A stretch of DNA of 64,000 nucleotides from Prionace glauca (GCA_037974335.1 CM075724.1:35217168-35281167); one strand, 5' to 3'. Positions 1 through 13,172 are shown, numbered from the stretch's first letter. Notes: generated by a model from the sequence alone, not told the origin. Program-made: numbers and translations.

Positions 1-349
1 CAATGGCACTGGGGAATCGACACCGTGAATTCTACTGGTTAAATGTTTATGTATACAATATCTAACTGACTTCACAATTAGAAACTTTATTTTAAATTTT
101 TCGATGGCCATATCTCTTCCTGTACAAGTGTCAGCAGTCGTTTTGAATTAGGGCTGCTACATCAGCAAAGAATCATTCTATTGGGTATATGGGAAAATTT
201 AATGCAATTGGATCTGATTTTCAAAGGTTTGTGATATGGGAATTGAGTTAACATGATTAAGCTGTATTGTAAAATGATTTATATTTAAGAAAATTGTTTA
301 TTTTGCTGTATTTTTCAGTAACCGTTAGCTTTCTTTCCTTGACTTGCAT

Positions 350-665
350 TGGCAGAGGGAAGTGGTGGCCTAGTGGTAGTGCTGCTGGGCTAGTGACCTC
401 AATACCCAGGTTAATCCTCTGGGGACTTAAGTTCAAATCCCACCATGGCAAATGGTGAAATTTCAATTCAATAAACAAATCTGGAATTTAAAATGTCTAA
501 TGATGATCATGTAACTGTTGTAAAACCCATCTGGAAAGGAAATCAGATTCCTCCCCCACTGCCCATCTAGTCTTGTGGGTCCAGATCCACAGCAATGTGG
601 TTGGCTCTTAAGTGGCTCAGTTCAAGGCCTGGCCCAATCAGTAACACCCACATTCCATGAAGGAT
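350..665 (+). mobile_element. tRNA-derived SINE, second family
   Basis: Head GTGGCCTAGTGGTAGTGCTG and B-box-like GTTCAAATCCC near 430-440, then body words AATTCAATAAACAAATCTGG and CCACAGCAATGTGGTTGGCT. The same family recurs at 61.9-63.1 kb. Diverged and probably old. Confidence 0.7.
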
Positions 666-2624
666 AAAGTTACAGCAGCTAATGTTTTACATTTCTTACT
701 TTCTTAGTAGTTTGCTTTGTGATAATACAAGATATGCTTGGCAGGAGCACACTGAAGGCAAAATAAGCTGAGGTATATAGTTAGCTGACATTGTTTTTTG
801 CATAGCTGTAGGCGATTGTAATTGCTTTTTGAGACATTCTGGAGCTTGAATCCTTCCCCTGCATATCTGTAATAAAACTTTTCTCTTTAAAGATCTCCAG
901 ACTCTGAGTGGCATTGTCTCACGACAGTTTGTTAATGCTGTTTCAGTAATATTGCGAATGGTGAGCGATGGATTAAATTGGTAATACATCACAAACTTGA
1001 TATTTATATCAAACTGTGATCATTTCAACCACAATGGGTGGATGCAGGCTGGAATTTTAGAAAAAAGGATATGACAGAGCCCAGAGTCACTCTGCAATAT
1101 TGCACTAATGATTCCTCTGACTAAAGATGATGCAAAGTCAAGGAAATGTAGATTCTGACCTGAAATCTTCGTGAGCAAAATGTAATTGAAGAACAATATG
1201 CTGGGGGAGGTACTCCATAGTGCACCAATACAATTTTAAACAAAAAGTAGCAGGGAAGATGTGATGATGACCTTGAAACCAATATCTTCAAGTAAATGAA
1301 AGAGTTCAAAGGGCCAATGGAAATTGTTAGTAGAAGCACATTGTTAATGCAGATTGTAAAAATGGGTTATCAGGTTACAATATGAACTAGACAATCAAGT
1401 ATAACCAGCCAGAGCCACCAATGATGACTGAATAACAACAGCTTCTAATATTTTTCACGGTCAGTTATATATAATACACTGAAAATTTAACCTGAATAAC
1501 AGCATGGGGTGGGGAGGCTATCATAACAGAAATAAGATAGGATCATATTGAACTCTTACTGAAATTGTAGACAGCAAGAGAGGAAGATAAAGAGCAGACA
1601 GCACGATCAATACTGAAAATCCTCTCCTCACTTTTCTTAACACAGAGTTAATGCTGTGGAAATGGAAGTCACATGGAACTTCAATCCAAAGTGGTATTGG
1701 TTTCTGGGTAGAGTTTGGACAAACACAACTAATAAAATATTCATGGCTTTTATGAGAACTAACATGGAGGTTTGGAAAGTTACTGCATGAACTGTTTTTT
1801 TTTTCAGTTTTTTTCCTGCCATTTATCTACTCCATGCTATACATACTGATACCCGGCTAACACAAGAAGTGGCCCCTGTTTGCGTTGCTCTTTAGTTCAC
1901 TAGGAGGTAAGGAAACAAGGGCTGGATTTTCAATGCGGAGTTGGTGAATTCTGGTTCCTAACCCCACATCCAAGTTCTGCAGCTCACATAACATTATGTT
2001 TAAATTCAAGTGGCCAAAGGGCAAGCTTGATGTTCAATTAGTGGCACTGATCGCCACCAGGAAGTGGGAACTTTCAGTTGACAGCAATGGCAAAGGAAGG
2101 TGTCTGCCATGTTGGTGGCTGCTACTGCATTGCTGAAGAGAGAGGCAGCTGCTTAGAGACCAGTAGAATCCATGGTGAGGAAGGGACCATGCAGGCTATG
2201 ATGGTAAAGCATTGGAAGAAGTTCAGCAAAAGTCAATAAATGGTGAGAAGTTTCAGATGGCCTCACAACAAACCCAACAGCTGCCCACTAACATGAACCA
2301 GAGGTTTTGCATTCAGAAAATTAAATATGGACAAATTCTAATTTGGAACACACTGGCCTCTAAACCCCATTAGGGAATTCTAATTAATTGACAGCATGTG
2401 GGTTGTCTGCTCTCCTTTCCACAATGGTGGTTTGAAATTTCAAATCTACCCTGGAGGATTAGTTGTTGTCCCAAGACAACCTCTGGGTCTGTGATTAATA
2501 AATTCTACCTATACCAAGTTTCAACTCCATGGTGTTTTGAAAATCCAGCCCAAAGTATATCTTCTGATACTACTTTTCTGGCCCTTCAATGAGAAATCAT
2601 TGAGCTGTTAATTTGAATTGTTGC
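666..2624. other. No recognised feature
   Basis: AT-rich. Short frames only, no family resemblance, no SINE or LINE seen. Confidence 0.5.
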
Positions 2625-2895
2625 TGTTGTTACATTGTCAGGATTTCCACATTTGGTCACTGCCTGTGTGGAGTCTGTACTTTCTCCCTGTGTCTGTGGG
2701 TTTCCTCTGGATGCTTCAGTTTCCTCCCACAGTCTGAAAGATGTGTTAGTTAGGTGGATTGGCCATTTTAAATTCTCCTTCAGTATACCCGAACAGTCTC
2801 CAGAGTGTGGTGACTAGGGGATTTTTACAGTAATTTCATCATAGTGTTAATGTAAGCCTACTTGTAACACTAAAAACTAAACTTTAAAACTTAAA
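2625..2895 (+). mobile_element. HE1-like SINE, tail type 2, 5'-truncated
   Basis: Body: GGTCACTGCCTGTGTGGAGT and TTTCCTCCCACAGTCTGAAA. Ends AATGTAAGCCTACTTGTAAC then A-rich (tail type 2, no ATTCTATG). Confidence 0.8.
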
Positions 2896-3094
2896 CTTTA
2901 AAATCAGGCACTCATTACGCAGGCGAAATACCGTAAGGATTACCCTTAAATTTGTACTCAAAAAATGTAATCAACAGTTTGACTGAATGATAGGAAAGGA
3001 AATGGTTATTGCTAATTAACCATCAAGGTTTGGATCAACAAAATATTTCTTATCGATGATAACAGACTATCATCAAGTCCACTGCCCAGCGATC

Positions 3095-3421
3095 AGGGGG
3101 TGGCATGGTGGCACAGTGGTTAGTGTTGCTGTCCCACAGTGCCAAGGACCCGTGTTCAATTCCTGGCTGAAGTCACTGTCTGTGTGGAGTCTGCATGTCC
3201 TCCCCATGTCTGCATGGATTTCCTCCGGATGCTCCGGTTCCCTCCCACAGTTCAAAGGGTTAGGTGGATTGGCCATGCTAAGTTGCCCCTTAGTGTCAGG
3301 GGGTCTAGCTAGGGTAAATGGATGGGGTTATGGGGATAGGGCCTGGGTGGAATTGTGGTTGATGCAGACTCGATGGGCCAAATGGTCGCCTTTTGCACAA
3401 TAGGATTCTATGGATTCTATA
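3095..3421 (+). mobile_element. HE1-like SINE, tail type 1, near full length
   Basis: tRNA-like head GGTGGCACAGTGGTTAGTGT and B-box GTTCAATTCCT. The tail ends GGATTCTATGGATTCTATA (tail type 1, ATTCTATG repeats as in CR1 LINE ends). Confidence 0.85.
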
Positions 3422-3636
3422 AAGATGCCTCTCCTTATATGGATCTGTGTACGGTCCCTTTGTGAGTAGAAACCTGAGAAGTTGGGACTAAGGGCAGAAT
3501 TTTCCCATGCCCCTGTTGGCAGGTTCAATCATGGACGAAGAATTTGGCGGGAGCCCAAAAATCAGTTTCATGCCAATGTAAATTTCCCATGGGATCTTCC
3601 GCTGGAAAGTTATATAAGTAGGTAGGCCCCAGCTGG

Positions 3637-4300
3637 GACATCCAATTCTGGGCACTTCACTTCAGAAAGGATAAAAGTAAAGTAAAGTAAAGTTTATTTA
3701 TTAGTCACAAGTAAGGCTTACATTAACATTGCAATGAAGTTACTGCGAAACTCCCCTAGTTGCCACAGTCCGGCACCTGTTTGTGTCAATGCACCTAAGC
3801 AGCATGTCTTTCAGGATGTGAAGGCATCAGAGAGAGTGTGGAAGAGTTTCGTGAGAGTGATTCCAGGGATGAAGAACTAGATTGGAGAAGCTGCCACTGC
3901 TCTCCTTAGAGAAAAGTAGGCAGAGAGGAAAAGTATTCAAAATCAGGAAGAGTCTAGACAGAACAGAGAGGAAGAAAATGTTCCCATCATGAAAGGATAG
4001 TGAATTAAATGGCACAGATTTAAAATAATAAGCAAAAGGAGCAAAAATGGCACAAGCAGAAACCTTTTTCTGCAGCAAGTGGTTCGGGCTTGGAATGCAT
4101 TGACTGGGAATGTGGTTGAGGCATGTTTGAAGCATTGACAAGAAGATTAAAAGTGTTTTCTGAAAAGAAAGAATATGCAAGGTTATGGGAAGAAGGCAGG
4201 GATTACAATAGGTGAGTTGTCCATGTGGACAGCTAGTGCAGACATGATGGGTCAAATGGTCTCTTTCTGTGATATAACAATTCTGTGATTTTCTGATGTG
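3637..4300 (+). mobile_element. CR1-like LINE fragment with a SINE inserted in it
   Basis: Translates in pieces to the C-terminal CR1 region, starting near CAATTCTGGGCACTTCACTT. It ends in the CR1 3' end TGGTCTCTTTCTGTGATAT and an ATTCTGTG tail. Heavily decayed. Interrupted at 3673-3812. Confidence 0.65.
3673..3812 (-). mobile_element. HE1-like SINE, tail type 2, inserted in CR1
   Basis: Minus-strand type-2 tail (TTTATTTATTAGTCACAAGT). AGGAT at 3668-3672 and 3813-3817 flanks it as a likely 5-bp target duplication, and the CR1 sequence continues on both sides. Confidence 0.7.
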
Positions 4301-4911
4301 TACTGCCCATCCCCAAGTGCTCTCGAGCTGCTGGTGCCTGAATCACTGCAGTCCATACAGTGTAGGTACACCCATTGTGCTGTTAGGAAGGGAGTTCCAG
4401 GATTTTGTATGTTTGCATAACAGTGGAAATCCTGGGGCCACATAAATCAGTTGAAGATTTGATGTTAAATGTCTTCAATTCCTTTCTCTGAACTCTGCAT
4501 CAGGGAAAAATAACTAAGACACAGAATTTCTACAAGCGTTTGGATATGATTTTCAAAAGTGAAACCCAAGTCAGAATCTCTGATCTGTGGGGGCAAATTG
4601 TTTACAAACTGTGCAGAATATTTAATGGACTCTTAATAGTAATAAACTCGTTATTCAAAACAAATTGTTACTTTGACATACAGGAAATACAATGAACTTG
4701 GAGCACTTTCATGAAACAAAGCATTGTTAATAGATTTATTCAAAGAGACATGGTTTCTTTGATGTGTTCTATTTTTAGCACATCAATACAGGGGAATTAA
4801 TATAGATAATAGCATAGAACCTTTATCTGATGGAAATGTATTCTTTTGTGCTCAGGTTTTGGATTTGTGCATTCTTAAAATTCAATCTGCTATGAATAAG
4901 AACTTGTAGAT
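4301..4911. other. No recognised feature
   Basis: AT-rich, nothing identified. Confidence 0.5.
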
Positions 4912-5052
4912 GGCCATAGAGACATAGAAACATTGAAACATAGAAAATAGGTGCAGGAATAGGCCATTCAGCTCTTCAAGCCTGCTGCACCATTATGATC
5001 ATGGCTGACCATCAAATTCAATATCCAATTTCTGTCTTCTCACAGAATGCAG
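4912..5052 (-). mobile_element. CR1 LINE 3' end
   Basis: ACATAGAAAATAGGTGCAGG and ATCATGGCTGACCATC are typical of the CR1 3' UTR in reverse. Short and 5'-truncated. Confidence 0.7.
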
Positions 5053-5149
5053 ATTCCTAAACATGCCATAAAAGAACAGCAAGCAAGACATATACCAAGC
5101 AAGTGACTTATTTTATTTATTTGTCGCATTTATCTAATCTTCTCTAGGG

Positions 5150-5405
5150 CAGCACAGTAGCACAGTGGTTAGCAATGCTGCCTCACAGTGCCAGGAACTC
5201 AGAATCGATTCCTGGCTTGGCTCACTGTCTGTGTGGAGTCTGCATGTTCTCCTCTTTGCTGGTTAGGGGCATTGGCCATGCTAAATTGTCCCTCAGTGTA
5301 CCCAAACAGGCACTGAAGTTTGGCAACTAGTGGATTTTCACAGTCATTACATTGCAGTGTTAATGTAAGTCTACTTGTGACACTAATTAAAAATAACTTA
5401 TGATA
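5150..5405 (+). mobile_element. HE1-like SINE, tail type 2, internally deleted
   Basis: Head AGCACAGTGGTTAGCAATGC, B-box-like AATCGATTCCTGG. The middle is missing after TCTCCTCTTTGCTGGTTAG. Ends TCTACTTGTGACACTAAT. Confidence 0.8.
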
Positions 5406-6895
5406 TGTATGCAAAACATATTTGATGAAATTCAAGCGCCTTTATCTTTTTCTTATAGAGATAGCACTGACTGATATTTTATTCCCAGCCTGTCATCCCT
5501 ATATCATTCAATTCTTATTCAGTTCCATCTACCTTTGTCAATTGCATTTTATTGTCACCTTCACAATAGTAACAGTCATCTTTCTTTTTATGGCTTCCTT
5601 TTGCTTCTCACTATTTGTCTTGGAATGAATATGTTTATTGTGCAAAAACCTTTTTGACTCTATTTTTCATTTGGTGATATCACAGTTGTATGTTACACTG
5701 CTGATCATTTTTGATTTGCATGTGAATCATTTATGCAGCATTGCAGAATCCTATAAGAGAAGGATGTTTTATTCAAGATAACCATTCTATAAGCGAAGGT
5801 TTGGATGGAATCTTGAGCCCAGACTCTCTGAGGGTTCTCAGATTGGGCAACACTCCAGGTGGCTGCACCCGCTCACACCTCTTATACTTGAGTTGCCCTG
5901 CAATGAGACATATTTGGAGAATGTAGGTGGGAGTCCTGCCAGTGCAGATGGGTGGATTTGAATGGGAGGGACTTGAGTGGGAGTGAATGTGAGGAGCAGA
6001 ACAGTTACAGGGGAAGACAATGGTGACTGGGGGGAGAGTGCCACATGATACGTATTGGCATCCAAAGAGATGGCTGGGTGAGAGATCGACTTGGAAGAGC
6101 GAGAGATGCGCGAGGAGTTTCACTGGGAGACTGGAAGAAGCAGACTTACCCTGGCTATGTGAAGAAGGTTTTTCACCTTCTTGAGGCACTGCTACCCTCT
6201 CCTCTTCTGCAGCAAGCTGGCACTGACTGAAACTGCCACTGCCTCCCAAAAGGATGGTCACTTTGCTGGAAGGATGTCAGCGCAATTATGGATAGAAGTT
6301 ACAGCATCCGAGAGTTTGGTCAGGTCTCTCTCTGAGAATTGTGGTGCTGGCCTCCTGGCCGCCATCCACACTAATGGATCTGAAACAACTGCTGGGGAGC
6401 ATTAATATGGAGCTTGAGATATGATAGCAGAGATTAGGTTCTCCTGGGGTGAGCAAATCAGCGGGAGGCTGCTCTGAGTGCAGTTTGAATCAAGTCAGGA
6501 AAAAGAAAGTTGTTAAAGAGGGTCAAAATGCCATGAGCAATCCTGCTAGCACTGTAATCAAGCTTATACCAGGGCATTAATATATCTGTGGTATGTTCAT
6601 TTGATAACATGGCTGAGATTTGTTTGTATTTCTTTTCAATGTATCTTCAAATCAGATAGCCAATTTCACTAAACCTTTTTGCTTTCTGATATTTTAAAGC
6701 CTAAGTAGGACAGTTAGTTGTCTGTTGTGTCGCATTTTTTTACCTCTTTCCAGTATTTTAATATCTGTTTACAGGATATTAAATCTATTACCTACTTCTT
6801 TGTAGGAGAAGTTAATAAAACTATACTCTTGCCCATGATAGACTGTTTACTCATTCTCTTTGCTTTGGCCAGTTCTACAATAAGGTTGCCCTACT
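5406..6895. other. No recognised feature; moderately GC-rich at 5900-6420
   Basis: Overlapping frames on both strands at 5773-6261 reflect base composition. No protein family recognised. Confidence 0.45.
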
Positions 6896-7090
6896 AGGCT
6901 GAGGAGGTCTTGTGGAGCAGTGGCTCTGGGTTGGAAGTTCTGGGTTCAAATCCCACCCCAGGACATGATGGTCAAGGATGGTGCGCTCATAACCCAACTA
7001 AACTGGTTGATGATCAACTGCAAATCCTTCCAACACATGCCATTGGAAGACAGTAAGAGTGGGAAAGATTCCTGATCAGTGACGAAAAAA
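6896..7090 (+). mobile_element. Probable tRNA-headed SINE fragment
   Basis: GTTCAAATCCCACCCCAGGA resembles a B box. The body AACCCAACTAAACTGGTTGA does not match the other families here. Weak assignment. Confidence 0.4.
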
Positions 7091-7102
7091 TTAAAGTTGC
7101 TA

Positions 7103-7384
7103 TGTGGCATGGTGGCACAGTGGTTAGTATTGCTGCGTCACAGCGCCAGGGACCTGGATTCAATACTGGCCTTGGGTAGTGTTTGAACGCTCTCCCTATG
7201 TCTTCACAGGTTTCCTCCAGGTGCTCTAGTTTCCTCCCACAGTCACAAGATGTGCAGGTTAGGGGAATTAGTGGGGCAAATATGTGGGGCAGTAGGGTTA
7301 GGGCCTGGGTAAGATGCTCTGTCAGAGAGTCGGTGCAGACGCGATGAGCCAAACGGTCTCGCCCTGCACTGTAGGGATTCTATG
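7103..7384 (+). mobile_element. HE1-like SINE, tail type 1
   Basis: Head TGGCATGGTGGCACAGTGGT. Ends GGGATTCTATGAT. Full length with small deletions. Confidence 0.82.
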
Positions 7385-7933
7385 ATCACTGTCCATAGCT
7401 CCAAACCACAATGTGCATGTGAAAGAGTATGTTGCCATAGCAATTCGGACTTCCTGAGCGGTCTGTAACGCACTGCCATCTACCAGGCTACATTACTTCA
7501 GACAAATCCACATCAGATTTTTCTTTCTCCGATGCTAACAGATCTGACCAAAAATTTTAAATGATTTTATTTCATATTCCCACACCAATTGTACTTTTTA
7601 ATCCTTTGGGTCTTTCAGACTAAACATTGATACTTTCTCAATATTTTTTAAGGCCAGGTCGTCGGTATTATTTGGAACTCTGAAAACATCCTGATGACAG
7701 GAATTTCCATGGGCTGTGAAATCTGATTAGTGCTATTTATAATCCAGTTATCCAGTGTGAAATGTAATACAGAAAAATACTGGGTATAAATACGCATATC
7801 ATGTGCAGTATGTGTCTATATTTAGTTCTTTACAAGTAAATATCTTTCGCGTTTCATTCAGCAATAATAGATTTGATCTCAGAGGCATTGAGACTTTTTA
7901 CAAGCATGAACTGGTCTTCCATAAATGCAGCCA

Positions 7934-8245
7934 GGGGAGGGATGGTGGCACAGTAGTTAGCACTGCTGCCTCACAGTACCAGGGATCCAAGTTCAAATCC
8001 TGACTTGGGTCACTGTCTGTGTGGAGTTTGCGTGTTTTCCCCGTGCCTGTGTGGGTTTCCTCGATGTGCTCTGCTTTCCTCCCACAGTCTGAATGACGTG
8101 CTGGTTAGGTTCATTGTTCATACTAAATTCCACCTCAGTAAATCAGAAAAGGTGCTGGAATGTGGTGACTAAGGGATTTTCACATTAACTTCATTGCAGT
8201 GTTAACCTAAGCCTACTTGTGACACTGATAAATAAACTTTAAGCA
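7934..8245 (+). mobile_element. HE1-like SINE, tail type 2
   Basis: Head GATGGTGGCACAGTAGTTAG. Ends CCTACTTGTGACACTGATAA then AATAAACTTTAA. Near full length. Confidence 0.85.
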
Positions 8246-8760
8246 AAATTTAAACTAATTGGCAATACAGTAAAATATAAAGGGCAAGAATTTCTGCATA
8301 TTCATATCTAACAATCCGGGGAGTCACAAAAATTACTTTTTCCAACATTTTGATCAGAAGTAAAAAGAATCTTCCGGCTTCACCCAGGCAGAGCAAGTGT
8401 ATTAATGCTGGAAAAAAATAAATGGGATTCGTTGGTCATCGGAATCTTTGCCTGAGAGTCTATATTCTAGAGTTACATCTTTATGACTCAGAGTCAGGGA
8501 TAAATATTGACATTGAATATAGTTTCATGGTTGAATCTGTATTAAACTGTCATCTTATTTTTAGCCCTCCTCTATCTACTCTATGAACGTAGCAGTATAA
8601 TGGGGACTAATAGCCTTTGGTACAACTCTCTGAAATGAAGAATTGTGGCCATCTTTGAAGTTTTCTACAGTTAATTTAAAGAGAGGATTTTTGGTCATGC
8701 ATGAATCTTCCCATAGATTATTTCCTTTTGAGTGGAAGAATTCTTGCACTGAAGTACTTA

Positions 8761-9342
8761 TTTAAACACATTGGATGGACTTTTCCCGTCCCACCCACCA
8801 TGGGAATCATAAAGTGGGGCATGAAACGATTAATGCGATTGGAGCCCGTTTTCGTGACCAGTGCCATTTTATGATGATAGGATTTCCGGCACTGTCAGCC
8901 TCTCACCAGGAATTGCAGGTTATTTAAATTTATTTAAGTATGAATTTCCTTGTGATTAGCGAGCCCGACGCTCAGTCATCCGGATTCACTTGTCTTTATG
9001 GCCTCATTGGGAGAGGTTCTCGTCAGTAAGGAATACACCTGCTCCCCATGAATGGGGAGCGGTCGTGTTGGCCTCACTGGTGGAACTGGAGACCATTGAG
9101 GCTCCCCCATGAAGGCCAAGGTGAAGACAGGGTGCACCCTGGGCAGTGTCATCCAGGCAGTGCCACCCTGGCATCTTGGCAATGCACACTGGGCACCTGG
9201 ACAATGCCCACTGTGCAGTGCCAGAGGGCAGAGCCAGTAGGGGCATGGCTTTGGGAAAGGGAAAATTGGAGGCAGGGCTAATGGGGGAAGGGAGCCAGCT
9301 GCCACTCTACATAGATCAGTGGCGTACTTGAGGCAGCCTACA
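8761..9342. repeat. GC-rich low-age repeat-like stretch
   Basis: GC-rich against an AT-rich background, with repeated words built on CAGTGCCA, TGGCAATGC and CACTGGGCA at 9130-9235. Similar words occur at 57340-57450, so this is probably an unnamed dispersed repeat. The short open frames here are by-products of the GC bias. Confidence 0.4.
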
Positions 9343-9680
9343 GGGTGGCATGGTAGCACAGTGGTTAGCACTGCTGATTCACAGCTCTAGGGTCCTGGGT
9401 TCGATTCCTGGCTTGGGTCACTGTCTGTGTGGAGTTTGCACATTCTCCTCGTGTCGGTGTGGGTTTCCTCCAGGTACCTTGGGATTCCTCCCACAGTCCA
9501 AAGATGTGCAGGTTCGGTTGATTGGCCATGCTAAGAAATTGCCCCTTAGTGTCCAGGGATGTGTAGGTTAGAGGGATTAGTGGGTATAATATGTAGGGAT
9601 ATGGGGGAAGGGCCTGGGTGGGATTATGTTCGGTGCAGACCCGAAGGGCCTCTTTCTGCACTGTAGGATTCTATGATACA
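9343..9680 (+). mobile_element. HE1-like SINE, tail type 1
   Basis: Head GGCATGGTAGCACAGTGGTT and B-box GGTTCGATTCC. Ends GTAGGATTCTATGAT. One of the best-preserved copies. A 12-bp hairpin (9719-9730 with 9743-9754) follows it. Confidence 0.88.
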
Positions 9681-10159
9681 ACAGCAGGGCCTCACAGCGC
9701 TGTTTATCTGTCAGATAATGAGCATGTGCAACATCAGATGTCTGCACATGCTCAATACCTCCCTCCACAGGCTGTCGGGTGCATAAGCCTCACCCACAGG
9801 GTTCTGCAATGAGCAATCAAGTTAAAGTTTTGCAGCCAGAGTGCTTATAGGGAGACCTGAGAACGCACCCAAACAATGGATCTGGAACTTTCCCAGTTCC
9901 ACTTCCACCCGACACTTAGACACAAAGTTGTAAAATAACGCCCAGTATATCCAACACTCTCATGTCAGGTGTAGCGCAGCCAGCTACAAAATAAAGCTTC
10001 CTCTGCCCAATTGTGGGCCTGATTCTCTGAAATCACCCTGGGTTGTGATTGTCCCGTCCTGCTGCAGTGAACGGAGATTTGGCTGAGTGCCCAATCTTCT
10101 ATTCTTGCTGGCAGTGGCAGCTTGGCGCGAAGGGCTGGAGAATTACAGCCAGTATGTTT

Positions 10160-10520
10160 TGAGGTGTCACAGTGGCACAGTGGTTAGCAGTGCTGCCTCA
10201 CAGTGCTAGGGACGTGGGTTCAATTGCAATCTTGGGTGTCTGCCTGTGCGGAGTTTGCACATTTTTCCCGTGTCTGCGTGGATTTCTTCCCAGTTTCCTT
10301 CCACTGTACAAAGATGTGCAGATTAGGTGGATTGGCCATGCTAAATTGTCCCTTTGCGTTCCCTTAATTAGGGCAATTAGCAGGGTGAATATGTGGGGGT
10401 ACAGGGATAGGGTGGAGGGGAAGGCCTGGGTGAGATGCTCTGTCAGAGAGCCGGTGCGGACCTGATGGGCTGAATGGCCTCCTTCAGCACTGAAGGGATT
10501 CAATGATTCTTCTATGTTTT
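10160..10520 (+). mobile_element. HE1-like SINE, tail type 1
   Basis: Head GTGGCACAGTGGTTAGCAGT. Ends AGGGATTCAATGATTC. Full length, moderately diverged. Confidence 0.82.
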
Positions 10521-11506
10521 AACCCCAGCATCATGGGAGCTGTCGGGAGAGCTGCGGAATTATGACTTTTCTTCACATTTCTCCCTTTATACTCTCAGTT
10601 TTTTAAGGCTGTTTTAATGGCTGGGATTTTCGGAGCCGGCACAAGTGGGACTTGCCATGATGGATGTGATGAGTCAGCCAAAAGCTCACTGACTTTTGGC
10701 GGGATTGGAAGATATGGTAACAGACGGGGCTGGAAAATCCCAACCTTTAAACTGGCAGAATGAAAGGTGTGACATAGGAGGTACATAGCTCAAGTTAGAG
10801 GTCAAACTCTCATGTCTGAATTGTGTTAGAAATATATACGATGCCACATTTGTTCAGGATCTGATGTCTGCTTGAAAAGCGTGAAAAAAAAAAGCAGTTG
10901 TCAGACTAAGGTGGTTTAAGATCCATTCAGGAAATTGTTCTTTTGTAAAAATACATAATGTATAGTTACCTGGAGATGGAACTCCACAGTACTCCTGCCA
11001 GTTTCCTCCCAGCCTCTCTCTGATTGCCCTACCACTGCCAGGCCTATTTACGAGCTGCTGCTGGCTCTCCAGTTGCCTAATATTCATCTTAGTTCCATGC
11101 TAGGCAGCTTGCTTGTCTGATTAAAATGAGGCCCAAGGGCCAATACTGATCCAACCTTGGGCCCACCAACTCCAGAAGAAGAGTGCCATCAGTAGAACGC
11201 CAAGTAGCATTTGAGAATTGAGATCTATGCGACTTTTATCAATAAAGAAGCATCCGTTAAACTCCAAAATATCTGGGGTCGGGGTGGTTTTCTCAGAAGT
11301 AAAGAGCTGGTGTTTTACCTGCCATCCCTATCAATTTCAACAGGTCAAATTCAAAGAAATAAACCAAATAAGCAAAATTCGACTCCAAAATGTCTTGCAG
11401 ATGCTCTGGGCTGGGCTTTAGCCCAAGAGCCAGAGATGAACAATTTAACCCAAGACACAGGTTTCCCCTGGCCTTTACATTTTAGCATAATATCCTGAGT
11501 GGCACG
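10521..11506. other. No recognised feature
   Basis: No repeat or exon identified. The frames at 10854-11087 and 11211-11498 have no family resemblance. Confidence 0.45.
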
Positions 11507-11823
11507 TGGGCAGCACGGCAGCACAGTGGTGAGTGCTGCTTTCTCACAGTGTTAGGGACCGGGGTAAAATCTGGCCTTGGGTGACTGTCTGTATGAAGTT
11601 TGCACATTCCCCCTGTGTCTGCATGGGTTTCCACTGGGTGCTCCAATCTCCTCCTACAGTCCAAAGATGGTTAGGTTGACTGACCATGCTCAATTGCCCC
11701 TTAGTATCAGAGAGATTAGCAGGATTAATACGGGGATAGGGCCTAGGTGGGATTGTTGTTAGTACAGCTCTGATGGGCCGAATGACCTCTTCCCGCGCTG
11801 TCGTGATTCTGTGATTCTATGAA
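11507..11823 (+). mobile_element. HE1-like SINE, tail type 1
   Basis: Head GGCAGCACGGCAGCACAGTG. Ends GTGATTCTGTGATTCTATG, a double ATTCTATG-type tail. Confidence 0.82.
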
Positions 11824-12504
11824 CTTAAAAATAAAGTCATTCAATTTAATTAAAGATGTGAAGTAAAACTGTCTCTCTTGTGGCTGGTGTCCAATGTGGA
11901 CACTAATGAGCGCATGTTTCAATTAAAATTAGCATTTTTACCTCTTTTATTTTGTTAGAAAATCAAAGTGTTATTAAAAGTTATTTTTAGCATTATTTAC
12001 TTCATTTCATATCAGCTCACATTTAAAAGACATTGATTGAAGAGTCAGCGCAGATGCCAGTTTGAAGATCATTAGCAGTGAGGCTCCATTTCGAGTTAAT
12101 TGGACTGACTTGCATTGTGGCAATGACACACTCAATAATGAGGTAAATTTTAATTCATCCCATTGTCAGGATAGCAATCCCTCTCATCCACAATGATCAC
12201 TGATATCACTATTTAAACACAAAGTGATCATTATTCTAAAAGTTTATCTTTTAAATGTGATGCTAATATTGGGATGTTCACTTCAAATATATTCTGCTGT
12301 AGGAGCTGAAGTAAGCTTCTTTGCATATTTATGATCAAATTGCAATCACAGTAGTGGAATTAGCCGTCGCAGTTGGCTTATTAGCCAGAGTGTGATGCAG
12401 AATTGCGTCAATGGTGGGGTTTAATACCTATGCCAGCCATGGTCGTTCATGGAGATCTGACTCCTCACCTTGTCTCATGCTTGTAGACGGTGTCTCTCAA
12501 GCTG
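11824..12504. other. No recognised feature
   Basis: AT-rich, nothing identified. Confidence 0.5.
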
Positions 12505-12720
12505 CTGTGTGGTCTGTTTAGCTCAATTGGTTGGTTGACTGGTTTGTGATGCAGAGTGATCAACTCTGCAACAGTGTGGATTCAATTCCTGTACTGGCTG
12601 ATGTTATTCACAAAATCCTCGAATTTTACTCCTCGTCTGAGGTGTGGTGATCCTCAGGTTAAATCACCATCTATTAGGAAGAGAGAGTCTATGATCATCT
12701 GGGACTATGTTAACTTTACC
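12505..12720 (+). mobile_element. tRNA-derived SINE, third family
   Basis: Head TTTAGCTCAATTGGTTGGTT, then GATGCAGAGTGATCAACTCT and B-box GGATTCAATTCC. Body CTCAGGTTAAATCACCATCT. Unlike the HE1-like heads, it keeps a clear tRNA A box. Confidence 0.7.
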
Positions 12721-12724
12721 TAGA

Positions 12725-13012
12725 GTGCCCTGATGGCATTACTGCCTCACAGCAGGTTCTATTCCGGCTTCAGGAAACTGTCTGTGTAGAATTTGCATGT
12801 TCTCCCCACGTCTGCATGGATTTCTTCTGGGTGCTCTGGTTTTCTCTCACATTCCAAAGGTGTGTAGATTAAGTTGATAGGCCATGCTAAATTGACCCTA
12901 GTTTCAGGGGGATAAGCAGGGTAAATATGTGGGACTAAGTGGGATTGTTGTCTTTGCACAATCAGTGGGTCGAATGACCTCCTTTTGCACTGTCGGGATT
13001 CTATGATTCCAA
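12725..13012 (+). mobile_element. HE1-like SINE, tail type 1
   Basis: Degenerate head. Body GTCTGCATGGATTTCTTCTG. Ends GTCGGGATTCTATGATTC. Follows the previous SINE directly. Confidence 0.78.
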
Positions 13013-13172
13013 GCCATATATATAAAACCAATGATCTTTCTCTCCAGTGGAGAGAGATGCCTTTGTGGATTATGGCTAATTTCTTTACCTCACTATCAGT
13101 TTTTAAAAATATTTTTAGGAGTTTGTTAAAAGTTTTTGTCCTTCGTTTTCTTTATTGAAAATAGATGACAGA

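Noticed and set aside
3056-3403. Recurrent HGGTVVS, VCTFSPC and HADMGRTCKLHTDS-like peptides at many places
   Set aside because: These are translations of the HE1-like SINE in different frames, not a protein family.
5773-6261. 162-aa minus-strand frame as a gene
   Set aside because: Overlaps frames in other phases on both strands in a GC-richer patch, with no family resemblance or splice context.
8976-9371. 131-aa proline/cysteine-rich frame
   Set aside because: Falls in the GC-rich repeat-like block and runs into a SINE.
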